Source of the DNA: Kiloniella sp. EL199
GTDB taxonomy: Bacteria; Pseudomonadota; Alphaproteobacteria; Kiloniellales; Kiloniellaceae
Direction: 5' to 3'
Length of the DNA: 64,000 nt
Assembly: GCF_900313065.1 (NCBI RefSeq)
Contig: NZ_OMPU01000008.1
Span: 62,240 to 126,239, forward strand
The translations under genes were made by a program, and so were the position numbers. Below, piece after piece: positions 50,605-58,678 of this stretch (position 1 is the stretch's first letter; each line of letters opens with the position of its first letter). Below the pieces are notes generated by a model. That model searched no databases. It was not told where the DNA came from and worked only from the letters and a program-made list of their open reading frames with translations.

Positions 50605-51369
50605 GTGTCCCAGAAACCACTTGGCCTGATTTGTGCCATACCAAATGAAATTCAGCATTTTGGGTCAGCTTTCGAGAAAACGGGTGAAAAACAGATCGCA
50701 GGCTTCTCTTTCTTTTTGGGGAAACTGGATGGCGTTCACACTGTACTTGTCGAAGCTGGCATGGGTAAGGTTAATGCCGCTGTTGTAACAACTTTGCTGA
50801 TAGAGCAATTTAACTGTCGCGCGGTTCTTTTTTCCGGGGTTGCTGGTGGTGTGGATCCAAAGCTTGGTGTTGGGGATGTTATTATCGGAAGCAAGCTTAT
50901 CCAGCATGATTACGGGATGATTGTGTCTGATAAGCTAACAGCCTATCAGCCCGGACACTTACCTATCCATATGCCAACTGAAAAGCTTGGGTACGATGCT
51001 GACGTCGAACTCATCAGTAAACTCCTTCGTGAACTTGAAAATTTCGAACTCCCACTGATCTCTGCCGAAGCTGCGGGTGGAGAAGCACGGAAGCCAATAA
51101 TTACATCGGGAACGATTCTGACCGGAGATCAGTTTATTGGTTGTACAATTGCAAGAGACAGACTTTGCAATGAGTTAGGTGGTTTGGCTGTTGAGATGGA
51201 AGGCGCTGCAATTGCGCAAGTGGCAGAGCACTATCAGATGCCTTTTGTTATTATACGTTCGCTAAGTGATCTGGCGGGAGAAGAAAGTACCATGGACTTT
51301 ATCAAGTTCCTTGAAGAAACCGCAGGGGGCGCAGCCTTGGTGCTTAGACGGATCATCCGCTTGTTATGA
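50605..51369 (+). CDS. 5'-methylthioadenosine/S-adenosylhomocysteine nucleosidase-like protein
   Basis: A 254-residue nucleoside phosphorylase-fold protein. Starts with GTG at 50605 after GAAGGAAAAA. LICAIPNEIQHF, GMGKVNAA, SGVAGGVDP and VEMEGAAIAQVAEHYQMPFVIIRSLSDLAG match MtnN, including the conserved Glu in VEMEGAA that binds the ribose. Such enzymes recycle by-products of methylation and polyamine synthesis. MtnN or futalosine nucleosidase naming is left open. The stop overlaps the following M23 gene by four bases. Confidence 0.87.
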   Translation: MSQKPLGLICAIPNEIQHFGSAFEKTGEKQIAGFSFFLGKLDGVHTVLVEAGMGKVNAAVVTTLLIEQFNCRAVLFSGVAGGVDPKLGVGDVIIGSKLIQHDYGMIVSDKLTAYQPGHLPIHMPTEKLGYDADVELISKLLRELENFELPLISAEAAGGEARKPIITSGTILTGDQFIGCTIARDRLCNELGGLAVEMEGAAIAQVAEHYQMPFVIIRSLSDLAGEESTMDFIKFLEETAGGAALVLRRIIRLL

Positions 51370-52397
51370 GTGCAGGCGTTAAGAATAGAGTTATTGCATG
51401 TAGTTTAAGCGCTTTTCTTGGCCTTCTTCTTACAGCATCATCAAGCTTCTCTGCCGACAGTTCACCGCAGTTTATTAGCCCTGTTGACTGCTCTGTTCCT
51501 ACGGAATGTGCGATCCAGAATTATGTAGATGCACGCCCTGGAACGGGACATCGTGATTATACCTGTGGAACACTGAGTTACGAACGCCATAAAGGAACGG
51601 ATTTCAGGGTTCTTAGCTATGATTTATATCATCAGGGAGTTCCCGTATTGGCTGCTGCTGATGGCGTTGTTCTTAGGAAGAGGAATAATGCTGAGGAGGG
51701 GGACTATATTTTAAAGGGAAATGATGCTGTAAAGCAGCGCGAGATTGGTAATGGCGTTATCATTGAGCATGCAAATGGTTGGGAAACAACTTATGCTCAT
51801 TTGAAAAAAGGATCTGTTACCGTATCTCCTGGTGATAAGGTAAATTCTGGTGATATAATTGGAATTATTGGGTTAAGTGGGAAAACAGAATTTCCACACC
51901 TGCATTTTCAGGTATCACATAACAAAGAACTGAAGGACCCCTTTACGGGGAAGAAGCCGTCAGGTTGCGGTGAAGCAACAGAACAATCTTTGTGGGATCG
52001 TTCATTACACAAGGACTTTACATACAAAGGTACGGGAATTATCGATACTGGCTTTGCTGCCGAGATACCAAAGCATAAATTATTGGCATTTCGCAGTGAA
52101 CAAAAACGAATTTCTGTGCAGAGTGATCCTAAAATTCTATTGTTTTGGGCTGAACTTTGGGGGGTGAGAATAGCTGACCGCCTAACAATCAGTTATAAAA
52201 ATCCGCTTGGGAAAGTAACGCGAGATCAAAAAGCATTGAAGAAAAATCAGGCGTCATATTTTAAGTATATAGGGAAAAAGCGTCCAAAAAACGGATGGAT
52301 TTCAGGGCCATATACAGGGGAAATTACACTGGAAAGGCTAGTAGATGGAAAGTGGCAGACTATTGATTTTCGTCAAAAAACAATGATTTTGCCGTAG
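51366..52397 (+). CDS. M23 family metallopeptidase, exported
   Basis: A 343-residue protein with a signal peptide (helix then ASSSFSA, cleavage near residue 29). The M23 zinc site is intact: RHKGTDFRV (HxGxD type), YAHL and FPHLHFQV, so it should cut peptidoglycan cross-links. A C-terminal domain from about residue 215 (FAAEIPKHKLL onward) is not recognised; it looks beta-rich and may bind wall material. The start overlaps the nucleosidase stop (ATGA), an unusual coupling of a cytosolic enzyme and a wall hydrolase. Confidence 0.87.
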   Translation: MSAGVKNRVIACSLSAFLGLLLTASSSFSADSSPQFISPVDCSVPTECAIQNYVDARPGTGHRDYTCGTLSYERHKGTDFRVLSYDLYHQGVPVLAAADGVVLRKRNNAEEGDYILKGNDAVKQREIGNGVIIEHANGWETTYAHLKKGSVTVSPGDKVNSGDIIGIIGLSGKTEFPHLHFQVSHNKELKDPFTGKKPSGCGEATEQSLWDRSLHKDFTYKGTGIIDTGFAAEIPKHKLLAFRSEQKRISVQSDPKILLFWAELWGVRIADRLTISYKNPLGKVTRDQKALKKNQASYFKYIGKKRPKNGWISGPYTGEITLERLVDGKWQTIDFRQKTMILP

Positions 52398-52409
52398 AAT
52401 ACTTGATTG

Positions 52410-52610
52410 TTAAACCTGTATATCAAGGTTTTGTCCGCGATCTTTGTCGCCGCTAAACTGTTTAGAATCAGCGGATGCTTCGCTGTTTTCAACAGGGCGC
52501 TTTGTTTCCACAGCTGCTTGTGAATTTTTTTCAGCAACGCTGATATCAATAGCAGCAGCAGGTTCAGAGAACCTGACAGTGGGTTGGAAAGATGTAGCAT
52601 TAATGTTCAT
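52410..52610 (-). CDS. Small protein of unknown function
   Basis: A 66-residue protein starting MNINATSFQPTVRFSEPA and ending DKDRGQNLDIQV. An AGGA lies seven bases before the ATG at 52610, supporting translation. Ser/Ala/Glu-rich middle, no signal or membrane segment. The hydrophobic-polar tail RGQNLDIQV looks conserved in style but I cannot name the family. It is divergent from the DUF3126 gene. Confidence 0.5.
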   Translation of the reverse strand: MNINATSFQPTVRFSEPAAAIDISVAEKNSQAAVETKRPVENSEASADSKQFSGDKDRGQNLDIQV

Positions 52611-52753
52611 ATTTGCATCCTGACACAAACATATTAAGTAAGTGTTAATGTAATATAGGGAACTTTTTGGTGATTTAAAGAGAGAAAAAACTTTCAGTTC
52701 ACCTGATGTTTCGTTAATCAGGTCCTTTAGATTTAATGTCGGAGATCGGAAGC

Positions 52754-52966
52754 GTGGATAACAACGAAATTACCAGCGTAGAAAAATACTTGCGTCAAAC
52801 TTTTGGAAATGAAGCAATTGCACTTGATAGAAAAACAAAGAAGGCTGATTCTATTGAGGTAAGTCTGGGTGGTGAATTTATTGGCGTCATATACAGAGAT
52901 GATGAAGACGATGAACTCTCTTATTCCTTTAACATGGCTATTTTGGCTGACGATCTACCAAAGTAA
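52754..52966 (+). CDS. DUF3126 family protein
   Basis: A 70-residue protein if the GTG at 52754 is used, with GGAG nine bases ahead; an in-frame ATG at 52736 would add six residues. The body VEKYLRQTFGNEAIALD ... DSIEVSLGGEFIGVIYRDDEDDELSYSF matches DUF3126, a family restricted to alphaproteobacteria with no known function. This is one of the better taxonomic markers in the window. Confidence 0.8.
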   Translation: MDNNEITSVEKYLRQTFGNEAIALDRKTKKADSIEVSLGGEFIGVIYRDDEDDELSYSFNMAILADDLPK

Positions 52967-53140
52967 GAAAAGTACCTAAAGCCGAACTCTGAGTTTCTTG
53001 GCCTGTTCTGCGTTATGGTTAAGTTTGCTTCATATGCCCGGAATGTAATTGTAATGATTGGTTCCGGGTATCGTGTTTGTATACATACGATTTAGAATAA
53101 AGGATAAAATAGCGCTTAAATACCGCGGTATTTTATAGAC

Positions 53141-53503
53141 TTAATCATTTCCTTTTTTAGTTGCGCAATCAATACAAAGAGTGACCGTTGGATCCAGCTC
53201 CAGACGTTTCAACTGTATTTCTTCGCCACACCGCAAACAATAACCATAATTTCCATTTTGTAGGCGCGCTAGCGTTGTCTCAATCTTGCTTAATTCGACT
53301 TGCCGACGTCTTTCAGATTCGAGTGACATGGCCTGAGACTGAAGCGCGTCCATTCGAGACAATCTGCCAACCTTACTTTGATCCAGTTCTACGACGTCTC
53401 GTGATTGTTGACAGGCTGCGCGAATATCAGATATTTCGGTCTTTCGCTTTTCCAGTTCAGTCGTAACTTTTTCAATATTGATATTGATTTTTTGATTAGA
53501 CAT
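53141..53503 (-). CDS. TraR/DksA-type C4 zinc-finger protein
   Basis: A 120-residue protein, coiled-coil region (about 5-75) then a C4 zinc finger YCLRCGEEI ... CIDCATKKG (about 87-112). DksA-like proteins bind the RNA polymerase secondary channel. The length is shorter than full DksA (about 150) and the coiled-coil tip Asp pair is not clear, so it may be a paralogue. A TTGATA-18-TATGAT promoter precedes it. Confidence 0.88.
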   Translation of the reverse strand: MSNQKININIEKVTTELEKRKTEISDIRAACQQSRDVVELDQSKVGRLSRMDALQSQAMSLESERRRQVELSKIETTLARLQNGNYGYCLRCGEEIQLKRLELDPTVTLCIDCATKKGND

Positions 53504-53552
53504 TGTGCCTCGCTATCCCCGTTGAATAGCATCATAGCAAACAAATGCCCTA

Positions 53553-53582
53553 ATCATAATAAAATAGAGGGCGCAGTATCAA
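53553..53582 (-). promoter_or_regulatory. Candidate sigma-70 promoter of the DksA-like gene
   Basis: On the minus strand TTGATA (53577-53582) and TATGAT (53553-53558) separated by 18 bases, 50 bases ahead of the gene. Called by eye. Confidence 0.5.
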
Positions 53583-53601
53583 ATAGAAAGGCGGGAATAG
53601 A

Positions 53602-53689
53602 AAACACCCCGGAGCAAAACAGGGGGACGGCCAAATGGGGGTTACCATGAACAGGCACGGTATGGCCAATGTCTCGTTCCGGGGTGTTT
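53602..53689. ncRNA. Candidate structured RNA element, unassigned family
   Basis: An 88-nt sequence that folds into one long imperfect hairpin of 28 pairs. Arm pairs: 53602-53615 with 53676-53689 (14 bp including one G-T), 53624-53628 with 53671-53675, 53629-53633 with 53663-53667, 53643-53646 with 53659-53662. Bulges AAAACAGG and AATGGGGGT lie on the 5' side and AAT on the 3' side; the apical loop is ATGAACAGGCAC. It is GC-rich within AT-rich intergenic DNA. Strand is undetermined: on the minus strand the closing stem is followed by a short T run. It lacks the SRP RNA loop motif, 6S architecture and tmRNA features. Family not recognised. Confidence 0.55.
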
Positions 53690-53916
53690 CCCAAAACATA
53701 TCAAAACAAACAAAGAAATGGTTGTGATGTTTCTGTGTTCAAAATGATACTTAAATGATCAAAAATTAACGATGTTTAACAGATCGTTACTATAAATAAT
53801 TTGTTGACTGGAAATAGTGAGTAGATTGAAAAGATTTGTGGTTATGCACAAAGGTATTTGGATTTACTGGCTTTTGATTTATCCACAATAAATTTCATCT
53901 TTTTGAAATTTTTCGT

Positions 53917-53944
53917 TTGCCCTTTCTGAGTGGATCAGTATATA
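53917..53944 (+). promoter_or_regulatory. Candidate promoter of tRNA-Leu(GAG)
   Basis: TTGCCC (53917-53922) and TATATA (53939-53944) with a 16-base spacer, about 20 bases before the mature tRNA. Confidence 0.45.
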
Positions 53945-53964
53945 TCGCCATCAGCAATAGCGAT

Positions 53965-54052
53965 GCGGTCGTGGCGGAATTGGTAGACGCGTAACGTTGA
54001 GGTCGTTATGGGCTAATAGCCCGTGGAGGTTCAAGTCCTCTCGACCGCACCA
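53965..54052 (+). tRNA. tRNA-Leu (anticodon GAG)
   Basis: 88 bases with long variable arm and encoded CCA; acceptor GCGGTCG pairs with CGACCGC; anticodon loop TTGAGGT between TAACG and CGTTA. Confidence 0.95.
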
Positions 54053-54175
54053 AATTTGGAATGTTGTTGCTCACTAAAACACTCTTAGCTCTCCTGTTTT
54101 CTCTGGCAATTTTGGTTTTCAAAGTTAATTGCTTACTTGAGACACATATACACAGGCAGGAGTTTTGATAACGAT

Positions 54176-54262
54176 GCGGCAATGGCGGAATTGGTAGACG
54201 CGCTAGCTTCAGGTGCTAGTTCCCTTCTGGGAGTGGAGGTTCAAGTCCTCTTTGCCGCACCA
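54176..54262 (+). tRNA. tRNA-Leu (anticodon CAG)
   Basis: 87 bases with CCA and long variable arm; acceptor GCGGCAA pairs with TTGCCGC; anticodon loop TTCAGGT between CTAGC and GCTAG. Accessory DNA begins right after it, a common island insertion point. Confidence 0.96.
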
Positions 54263-54380
54263 CATGTTTTCATGCAAGAAGTTGATCTTAAACAATAATA
54301 ATGTTCAATTGTTGTATGCACCTCTAGAGGACGTGAATCTGAAACTATTCCTGATTTGATAGAAAGTGCAGACAGAGTAA

Positions 54381-54413
54381 AAAAACATAATAAAACATAA
54401 TAAAACATAATAA
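54381..54413. repeat. Three-fold 10-bp tandem repeat
   Basis: (T/A)AAAACATAA repeated three times immediately ahead of the IS5 remnant's first usable ATG. Might be slippage debris at the broken 5' end of the element. Confidence 0.8.
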
Positions 54414-54787
54414 TGAGTCTTGATTTCGCCCTAAAAGGAATAACTGCATCTGACCGTATACGCTACAAATGGAACGCACTGGCAAAAAAAACTGGGGACA
54501 AGGGTTATGACAGTGATGAGTTCCGCGAAGCTCTCAGGGCAAAGAAAATAACGCCCTGTATCCCGCCGCGCTCAAACAGAAAGATCAAGCATCGTTATTC
54601 AAAGAAACTTTACAAACAAAGACATAAAGTTGAAAACATGTTTGCTAAACTCAAAGACTGGAGAAGAATTACAACACGATATGGCAAGTGTGCGCATACT
54701 TTCTTCTCGGCTATTTTGCATTGCGGCTTCCGTCATATTCTATCTCAAAGCATGAGTCCTGACCCTAGACAGCAGCAGACAACTTAA
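54413..54787 (+). pseudogene. IS5-family transposase remnant, C-terminal part only
   Basis: A 124-residue frame covering only the second half of an IS5 (IS427-group type) DDE transposase: DKGYDSDEFREAL, CIPPRSNRKIKHRY, then YKQRHKVENMFAKLKDWRRITTRYGK with the catalytic Glu and the closing FFSAILHCGFRHIL. The first catalytic aspartate region is missing, and the sequence ahead is an AT-rich tandem repeat, so the 5' end is deleted. A GAGTCCTGACCCTAG at 54754-54768 looks like the right inverted repeat; no left copy is present. Not mobile on its own. Confidence 0.88.
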
Positions 54788-55123
54788 AACTGCGGAGACT
54801 ATACCCGGCAGCTTCGCGAGAGGAAATTCTGGAAGCTTTAAACGTAGCAACATGGGAGCAGGTCAAGCGCAGAGTAAAATATACAGGATTTCGTCGGAAT
54901 AAGCCGTTCTATAAGAAAACCGGGCACGCCATTATCGATGACATTCGTCAACGCGCCTATGATTTGAATATCAATATGGTTGAACTTGATGAACTGGCGG
55001 GCACAAAAACATATTTTCAAGGAGCTAAATGGGCGCATACAAAAGAACCACGCGGGAGAAGCACTAGTGAAAGCAATCAAAACACTGGCTGGTGAAATTC
55101 ATATTGAATGGGAAGATATGTGA
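54769..55123 (+). pseudogene. Decayed gene with Myb/SANT-like HTH segment
   Basis: Immediately after the IS right end a frame reads LYPAASREEILEAL and WEQVKRRVKYTGFRRNK, a helix-turn-helix pattern (YPxASxEEI ... W..V..R....G) like that found near recombinase and phage-type proteins, then HAIIDDIRQRAYDLNINMVELDELAG. Near base 55030 the frame slips; the other frame continues HAGEALVKAIKTLAGEIHIEWEDM to a stop at 55123. The start was lost to the IS insertion. Broken on both counts; the function is not known. Confidence 0.65.
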
Positions 55124-55134
55124 GTAGTCTCGTA

Positions 55135-56396
55135 CTATTTCTGTCGTTCCAAAATAAGTTTTACAAAGTCATTAATCGACCATATCCATTCCTGTTGTGA
55201 AGCTGTGTAGCTTTTTCTTATTTGCCCCGGAACAATTAACTGAACATCAGTCTGTTTCATTATTGCAGTTTGTGCTTCCGAAATAGCCGGTTCCAGCGTG
55301 ACAAGATGTTTTTGTTTGATCTTTTTGGCTTCCGGTAAAATTTGTGACCACCTGTCCTTACAGGATGACTTTGCTGCCAACATTGTCAGAAGTCCTGTAT
55401 CAAAAAATACATCTTCATATTCAGTTTTACCCGGAAAGATAAAGTCCGGTTTTTTTCCATTTTCAGTAATGATCTGAGGATCATATCGTACCTCAAATGC
55501 ATCAAAGACAGCTCCGAGGTGGTTTTGAAACGAATGCCCCATCCGTGATTTTCTTCGGTTCTGGACGCTCAGCGAGTATTTTATAAATGAGTCCACATCT
55601 GCCTCACCGCCCTTCATCCAGCCTTTGGATATATCGTTAGAAACAATCTTCTTTTCAAGGCGCCTGAACATGGCTTCTTCATGATCCAGCCATGTCAGCA
55701 AGGCAATATCCGGATCATCCCTTGCATCAAGTTCAGGAAGTGTAAGTCGCGCCAGATCAGAAAATGCTTTGGTTGATGGAAATTGATTTTCAAATCTTTC
55801 AATAATTGAATCAAGCGTATTGGCATTCGGATCTTCAAATTCAACACCTATTTCATCCAGAATAAAGCGTGCAGTAAAATCCAGTTTTGTGTCATCTGCT
55901 TTGGTTATCTCCTGTGCACCAAAGGGCAACTTGCTCTGCAAATTTAACCCAAAGAGCCATAGCAAGCCGCTTTCGATGGAATTATGTGCCGGTGTCACAA
56001 TAAACAGGATTGTCTCATCCCTTTGCCTCGCAATGAAAAGTCGATCGCCTTCATTCATCAATTCAGTTACAGCATTAGTTTGATAGTAAAGTCGCCATTC
56101 CGCGCTGCGATGAGATTGGTTAGCTCTTGTGTCATACCAAGAAAGAAAGCCGTCTTCTGTGATAGTCTCCTGTTCATCCAGAAGCCATATATATTTTGCA
56201 ACAAAACGATTATTGCCCTTGCGTTCGATATTACCCAAAACGCGCATCAGGGCTTCACCCTGTTGCCCATCACCAATTTCATGCTGGTTGGCCCATCACC
56301 AATTTCATGCTGGTTGGATTGTGCAGTTGCATCGACACGGGTCAGAATCTTGGTTCCTGCTCCGGTGAAGTATTGTGAAAGGTATCCCTGTTTCAT
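55135..56396 (-). pseudogene. EcoRII-type type II restriction endonuclease, frameshifted by a 26-bp tandem duplication
   Basis: Translation from ATG at 56396 gives [20 protein letters not shown] and then runs into a perfect 26-bp tandem duplication (56265-56290 and 56291-56316). Two copies shift the frame and reach a stop at about 56247; with one copy the frame continues as GDGQQGEALMRVLGN and on through 370 more residues to 55135, about 411 residues in all, close to the 404 of EcoRII. The C-terminal part has KPDFIFPG, LTMLAAKSSCKDRW and QLIVPGQIRKSY, as in the EcoRII catalytic family that cuts around CCWGG. ATGA overlap with vsr shows a shared operon. Could be reversible, or a reannealing artefact of assembly. 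Confidence 0.9.
56265..56316. repeat. Perfect 26-bp tandem duplication inside the restriction gene
   Basis: Two exact head-to-tail copies, 56265-56290 and 56291-56316, within the N-terminal codons of the endonuclease gene. 26 is not a multiple of three, so a single copy gives an open frame and two do not. Confidence 0.97.
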
Positions 56397-56845
56397 TGCC
56401 CTCTTATTTCCATCTTTTGCGCTTTTCCCGATAGCCATGTTTCGCATTCATCCAGAATATCATCTAGAGAAAGACGGGTTTTACCTTTCAGTGCGCACTC
56501 CCATATTATCCCGATTCTCCACCCCGCCGATAGTATTTGTTCCTCGACAATTCTATCGCGTTTAACGTTACCCAGTATTTTTGCTCTCCAGAACTCCTCC
56601 CGGCTTTTGGGCCATTTAAAAAGATGGCAATCGTGTTTATGCCAAAAACACCCGTGAACAAATATAACAGCATTATATTTTCTAAACACCAGATCCGGTT
56701 TTCCAGGGAAATCTTTTTTATGGATGCGATATCTAAAGCCTCTTTTATGCAGGCCACTTCGGATAACAAGCTCCAGTTTTGTGTTTTTTGAACGTATACC
56801 GGACATCATCCGGCTACGAACTTCTGGAGAGACGACGTCAGGCAC
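56393..56845 (-). CDS. vsr: Very short patch repair endonuclease
   Basis: Nicks 5' of T in T-G mismatches formed when 5-methylcytosine deaminates, protecting genomes that carry a cytosine methyltransferase. The 150-residue protein has [32 protein letters not shown] with the catalytic Asp, and [19 protein letters not shown] with the zinc/metal histidines and cysteine. It overlaps the methyltransferase gene by eight bases and the endonuclease gene by four (ATGA), so all three are coupled. Confidence 0.95.
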   Translation of the reverse strand: MPDVVSPEVRSRMMSGIRSKNTKLELVIRSGLHKRGFRYRIHKKDFPGKPDLVFRKYNAVIFVHGCFWHKHDCHLFKWPKSREEFWRAKILGNVKRDRIVEEQILSAGWRIGIIWECALKGKTRLSLDDILDECETWLSGKAQKMEIRGQ

Positions 56846-58091
56846 GCTTTTTCCTTAATTGAAGCTCTTGCTGAAACTGTTCTTGGTCTTGAACAGCAAG
56901 TGCTTTCTCAATATGTGGTTTCATAAGCTGAGCCACATCACGAACGACAGGAACAACAACAGCATTCCCGAACTGTCTGTATGCCTGGGTATCTGAAACC
57001 GGGATAATAAAATCCGAACTATCAGGTTTGTCAAAACCCATAAGGCGTGCGCATTCTCTGGGTGTTAATCTACGAGGCCTCTTCTTTCCCTGATTAATCA
57101 GGATTTCAGAACCATCCTTGTAATATCGTGCCGATAAGGTTCTTGTGACATCGTTTGAGTTAAAAAGCGAAAAACCGAATCCATTACCAGCTTTTTGGTG
57201 CTTCTTCTTGTAATTTTGCAAATATGCCCAGAGTTTTTCTGTCAATGTATATTTATCAGGTATGTCAGAGTCCAGTATATCGCCAAGTACAGGCTGGTCT
57301 GTTTCGGGGATTTCAAAATCATCAAAATCAAACAAGGACCGACTCCTGAAACCCACAATAAAAATTCTCTCCCGTTTCTGTGGAACCCATGGATGAGAGC
57401 TTATAACTTTTTTATGAACTTCATACCCGAGTTCTTTTTCCAAAACATGCATAATTGTTTTAAAGGTACGACCACCATCGTGGCGTTCAAGGTTTTTAAC
57501 ATTTTCAAGCAAAAAGACAGATGGTTTATGATGCTCAATAATTTTTGCAAGGTCATAAAACAGGGTACCCTGAGTGTCGCACATAAAGCCATGAGGTTTA
57601 CCAAGAGAGTTTTTCTTTGACACACCGGCGATTGAAAAAGGCTGACATGGAAACCCTGCAAGCAAAACGTCATGTTGTGGTATCAATTCGGGGTTTTCTG
57701 CATATGGTCTTATGTCTCCCGCAAATTGATGGCTTTCATCATCTTTGAAATTAGCTGCATAAGTCTCCCTGGCAAACCTGTCCCATTCAGCCGTGAAAAC
57801 ACATTGACCATCCAGTTCCTCGAAAGGAATTCTCAATCCACCAATGCCTGCAAACAAATCAATAAAGCGAAACTTTTTTTCAGATGTTTCATCTTGTCTA
57901 CATCTTTTCTCGATGTAGTCTCTTAATTTCTCAATAACCAGAACCGGAGGTTCAGATTGTGTTTTGTCTTTCGCTTCATATCTCCTGACAGTGCGTGCCG
58001 TCCTGCCAATAAGATTTGCTGTCTCGTCAATCGAGAGGCCAGCCTTTTCTCGCAGGGATAAAAATTCTGCACTGGATTCATTATGATACAT
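56838..58091 (-). CDS. dcm: DNA (cytosine-5-)-methyltransferase with N-terminal HTH, Dcm/M.EcoRII type
   Basis: Methylates C5 of cytosine; the pairing with an EcoRII-like nuclease suggests CCWGG. Start at 58091 gives 417 residues with [20 protein letters not shown]: residues 8-60 form an XRE-type helix-turn-helix ([18 protein letters not shown]) like those of M.EcoRII and M.SsoII, which repress their own promoter. Motif I is DLFAGIGG (about 78), catalytic Cys149 is in [11 protein letters not shown] (motif VI) lies in LLENVKN, then [11 protein letters not shown] and [10 protein letters not shown]. Further in-frame starts upstream are less likely. First gene of a leftward dcm-vsr-R operon. Confidence 0.94.
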   Translation of the reverse strand: MYHNESSAEFLSLREKAGLSIDETANLIGRTARTVRRYEAKDKTQSEPPVLVIEKLRDYIEKRCRQDETSEKKFRFIDLFAGIGGLRIPFEELDGQCVFTAEWDRFARETYAANFKDDESHQFAGDIRPYAENPELIPQHDVLLAGFPCQPFSIAGVSKKNSLGKPHGFMCDTQGTLFYDLAKIIEHHKPSVFLLENVKNLERHDGGRTFKTIMHVLEKELGYEVHKKVISSHPWVPQKRERIFIVGFRSRSLFDFDDFEIPETDQPVLGDILDSDIPDKYTLTEKLWAYLQNYKKKHQKAGNGFGFSLFNSNDVTRTLSARYYKDGSEILINQGKKRPRRLTPRECARLMGFDKPDSSDFIIPVSDTQAYRQFGNAVVVPVVRDVAQLMKPHIEKALAVQDQEQFQQELQLRKKRA

Positions 58092-58370
58092 ATCGTCTTT
58101 TCCGGGTTGTTTTTGGTCATAGTGTCCATTTTTTACCCAGCGTAACACGCAAAAAAAAGAACGTAAAGGGAACAATTGTGTTTGTCCTGAGGTAAAAAAC
58201 GGGAAGAAAATAAATACAAAAATGACTGATTAAAACGGAAATTCCCGAACCAGTGGGGTGTCTTTCAAAAGTTAATGTTTATGGCAGTGTCGAGCTTTTA
58301 ACTTGCTCTAAACTGCCAAGAGCAGCAGCTTAAATAAGGTACAGGCATCGAAATAATAGCAAGATTGGTG

Positions 58371-58408
58371 TCCCTACAGGTTCTAATAACGTACCCTAGG
58401 GCGCACCA
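58371..58408 (+). other. Possible decayed 3' end of a tRNA gene
   Basis: Reads TCCCTACAGGTTCTAATAA and then CCCTAGGGCGCACCA: a T-loop-like TTC-A and a CCA end as in tRNA genes, but the T-stem does not pair and no D-arm or anticodon arm precedes it. Could be a leftover attachment site of an integrated element, or chance. Confidence 0.3.
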
Positions 58409-58597
58409 TATGATTGAGAGTTCAGGAAAAATTCCATTTTAAATAGATTTTTGTTCAATCATACAGCGATTTTTCATGATGACATGATCGCATGTTTCTG
58501 AATATTTAAATCAAAAAACATGTATAACTATTTACAAACATTGTGTAATTATTTGAGTTGTTTTTTTTGATTTATTTGTCTCTATAAAAATATACAG

Positions 58598-58626
58598 TTG
58601 AAATATTTCTGTTACAGTACTTTGAT
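58598..58626 (+). promoter_or_regulatory. Candidate promoter of the LacI-type gene
   Basis: TTGAAA (58598-58603), 17-base spacer, TTTGAT (58621-58626). The -10 is poor. It lies 20 bases ahead of the operator palindrome. Confidence 0.35.
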
Positions 58627-58646
58627 AGCTTAACGCCGAAATCAAA

Positions 58647-58660
58647 TGGAAACGTTTCCA
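58647..58660. promoter_or_regulatory. LacI/GalR-type operator, perfect palindrome
   Basis: TGGAAACGTTTCCA is perfectly symmetric with a central CG, as expected for LacI-family binding. It lies 18 bases before the start of the LacI-type gene, so the regulator should control itself and the transport operon behind it. Confidence 0.75.
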
Positions 58661-58678
58661 CGATTTGGATATAGTGTG

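Larger units (their letters stand above)
58092..58640. other. Long intergenic region, mostly without recognised genes
   Basis: About 550 bases between dcm and the LacI-type gene. Apart from a tRNA-3'-end-like fragment (58371-58408) and the promoter region of the LacI-type gene, I see no gene, repeat or RNA here. It is AT-rich and probably island border or decayed DNA. Confidence 0.6.

Noticed and set aside
53602-53689. SRP 4.5S RNA, 6S RNA or tmRNA as identity of the hairpin
   Set aside because: Lacks the conserved SRP loop (GGAAG...AGCAG), is too short and lacks the central bubble for 6S, and has no tRNA-like end for tmRNA.
56265-56316. CRISPR-like repeat
   Set aside because: Only two abutting copies with no spacer, inside a protein gene.
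54176-58408. Exact attachment repeat of tRNA-Leu(CAG)
   Set aside because: Only AGGTTC and GCACCA-ATG-like pieces are shared with the right-hand fragment; not an exact repeat, so no att site is claimed.
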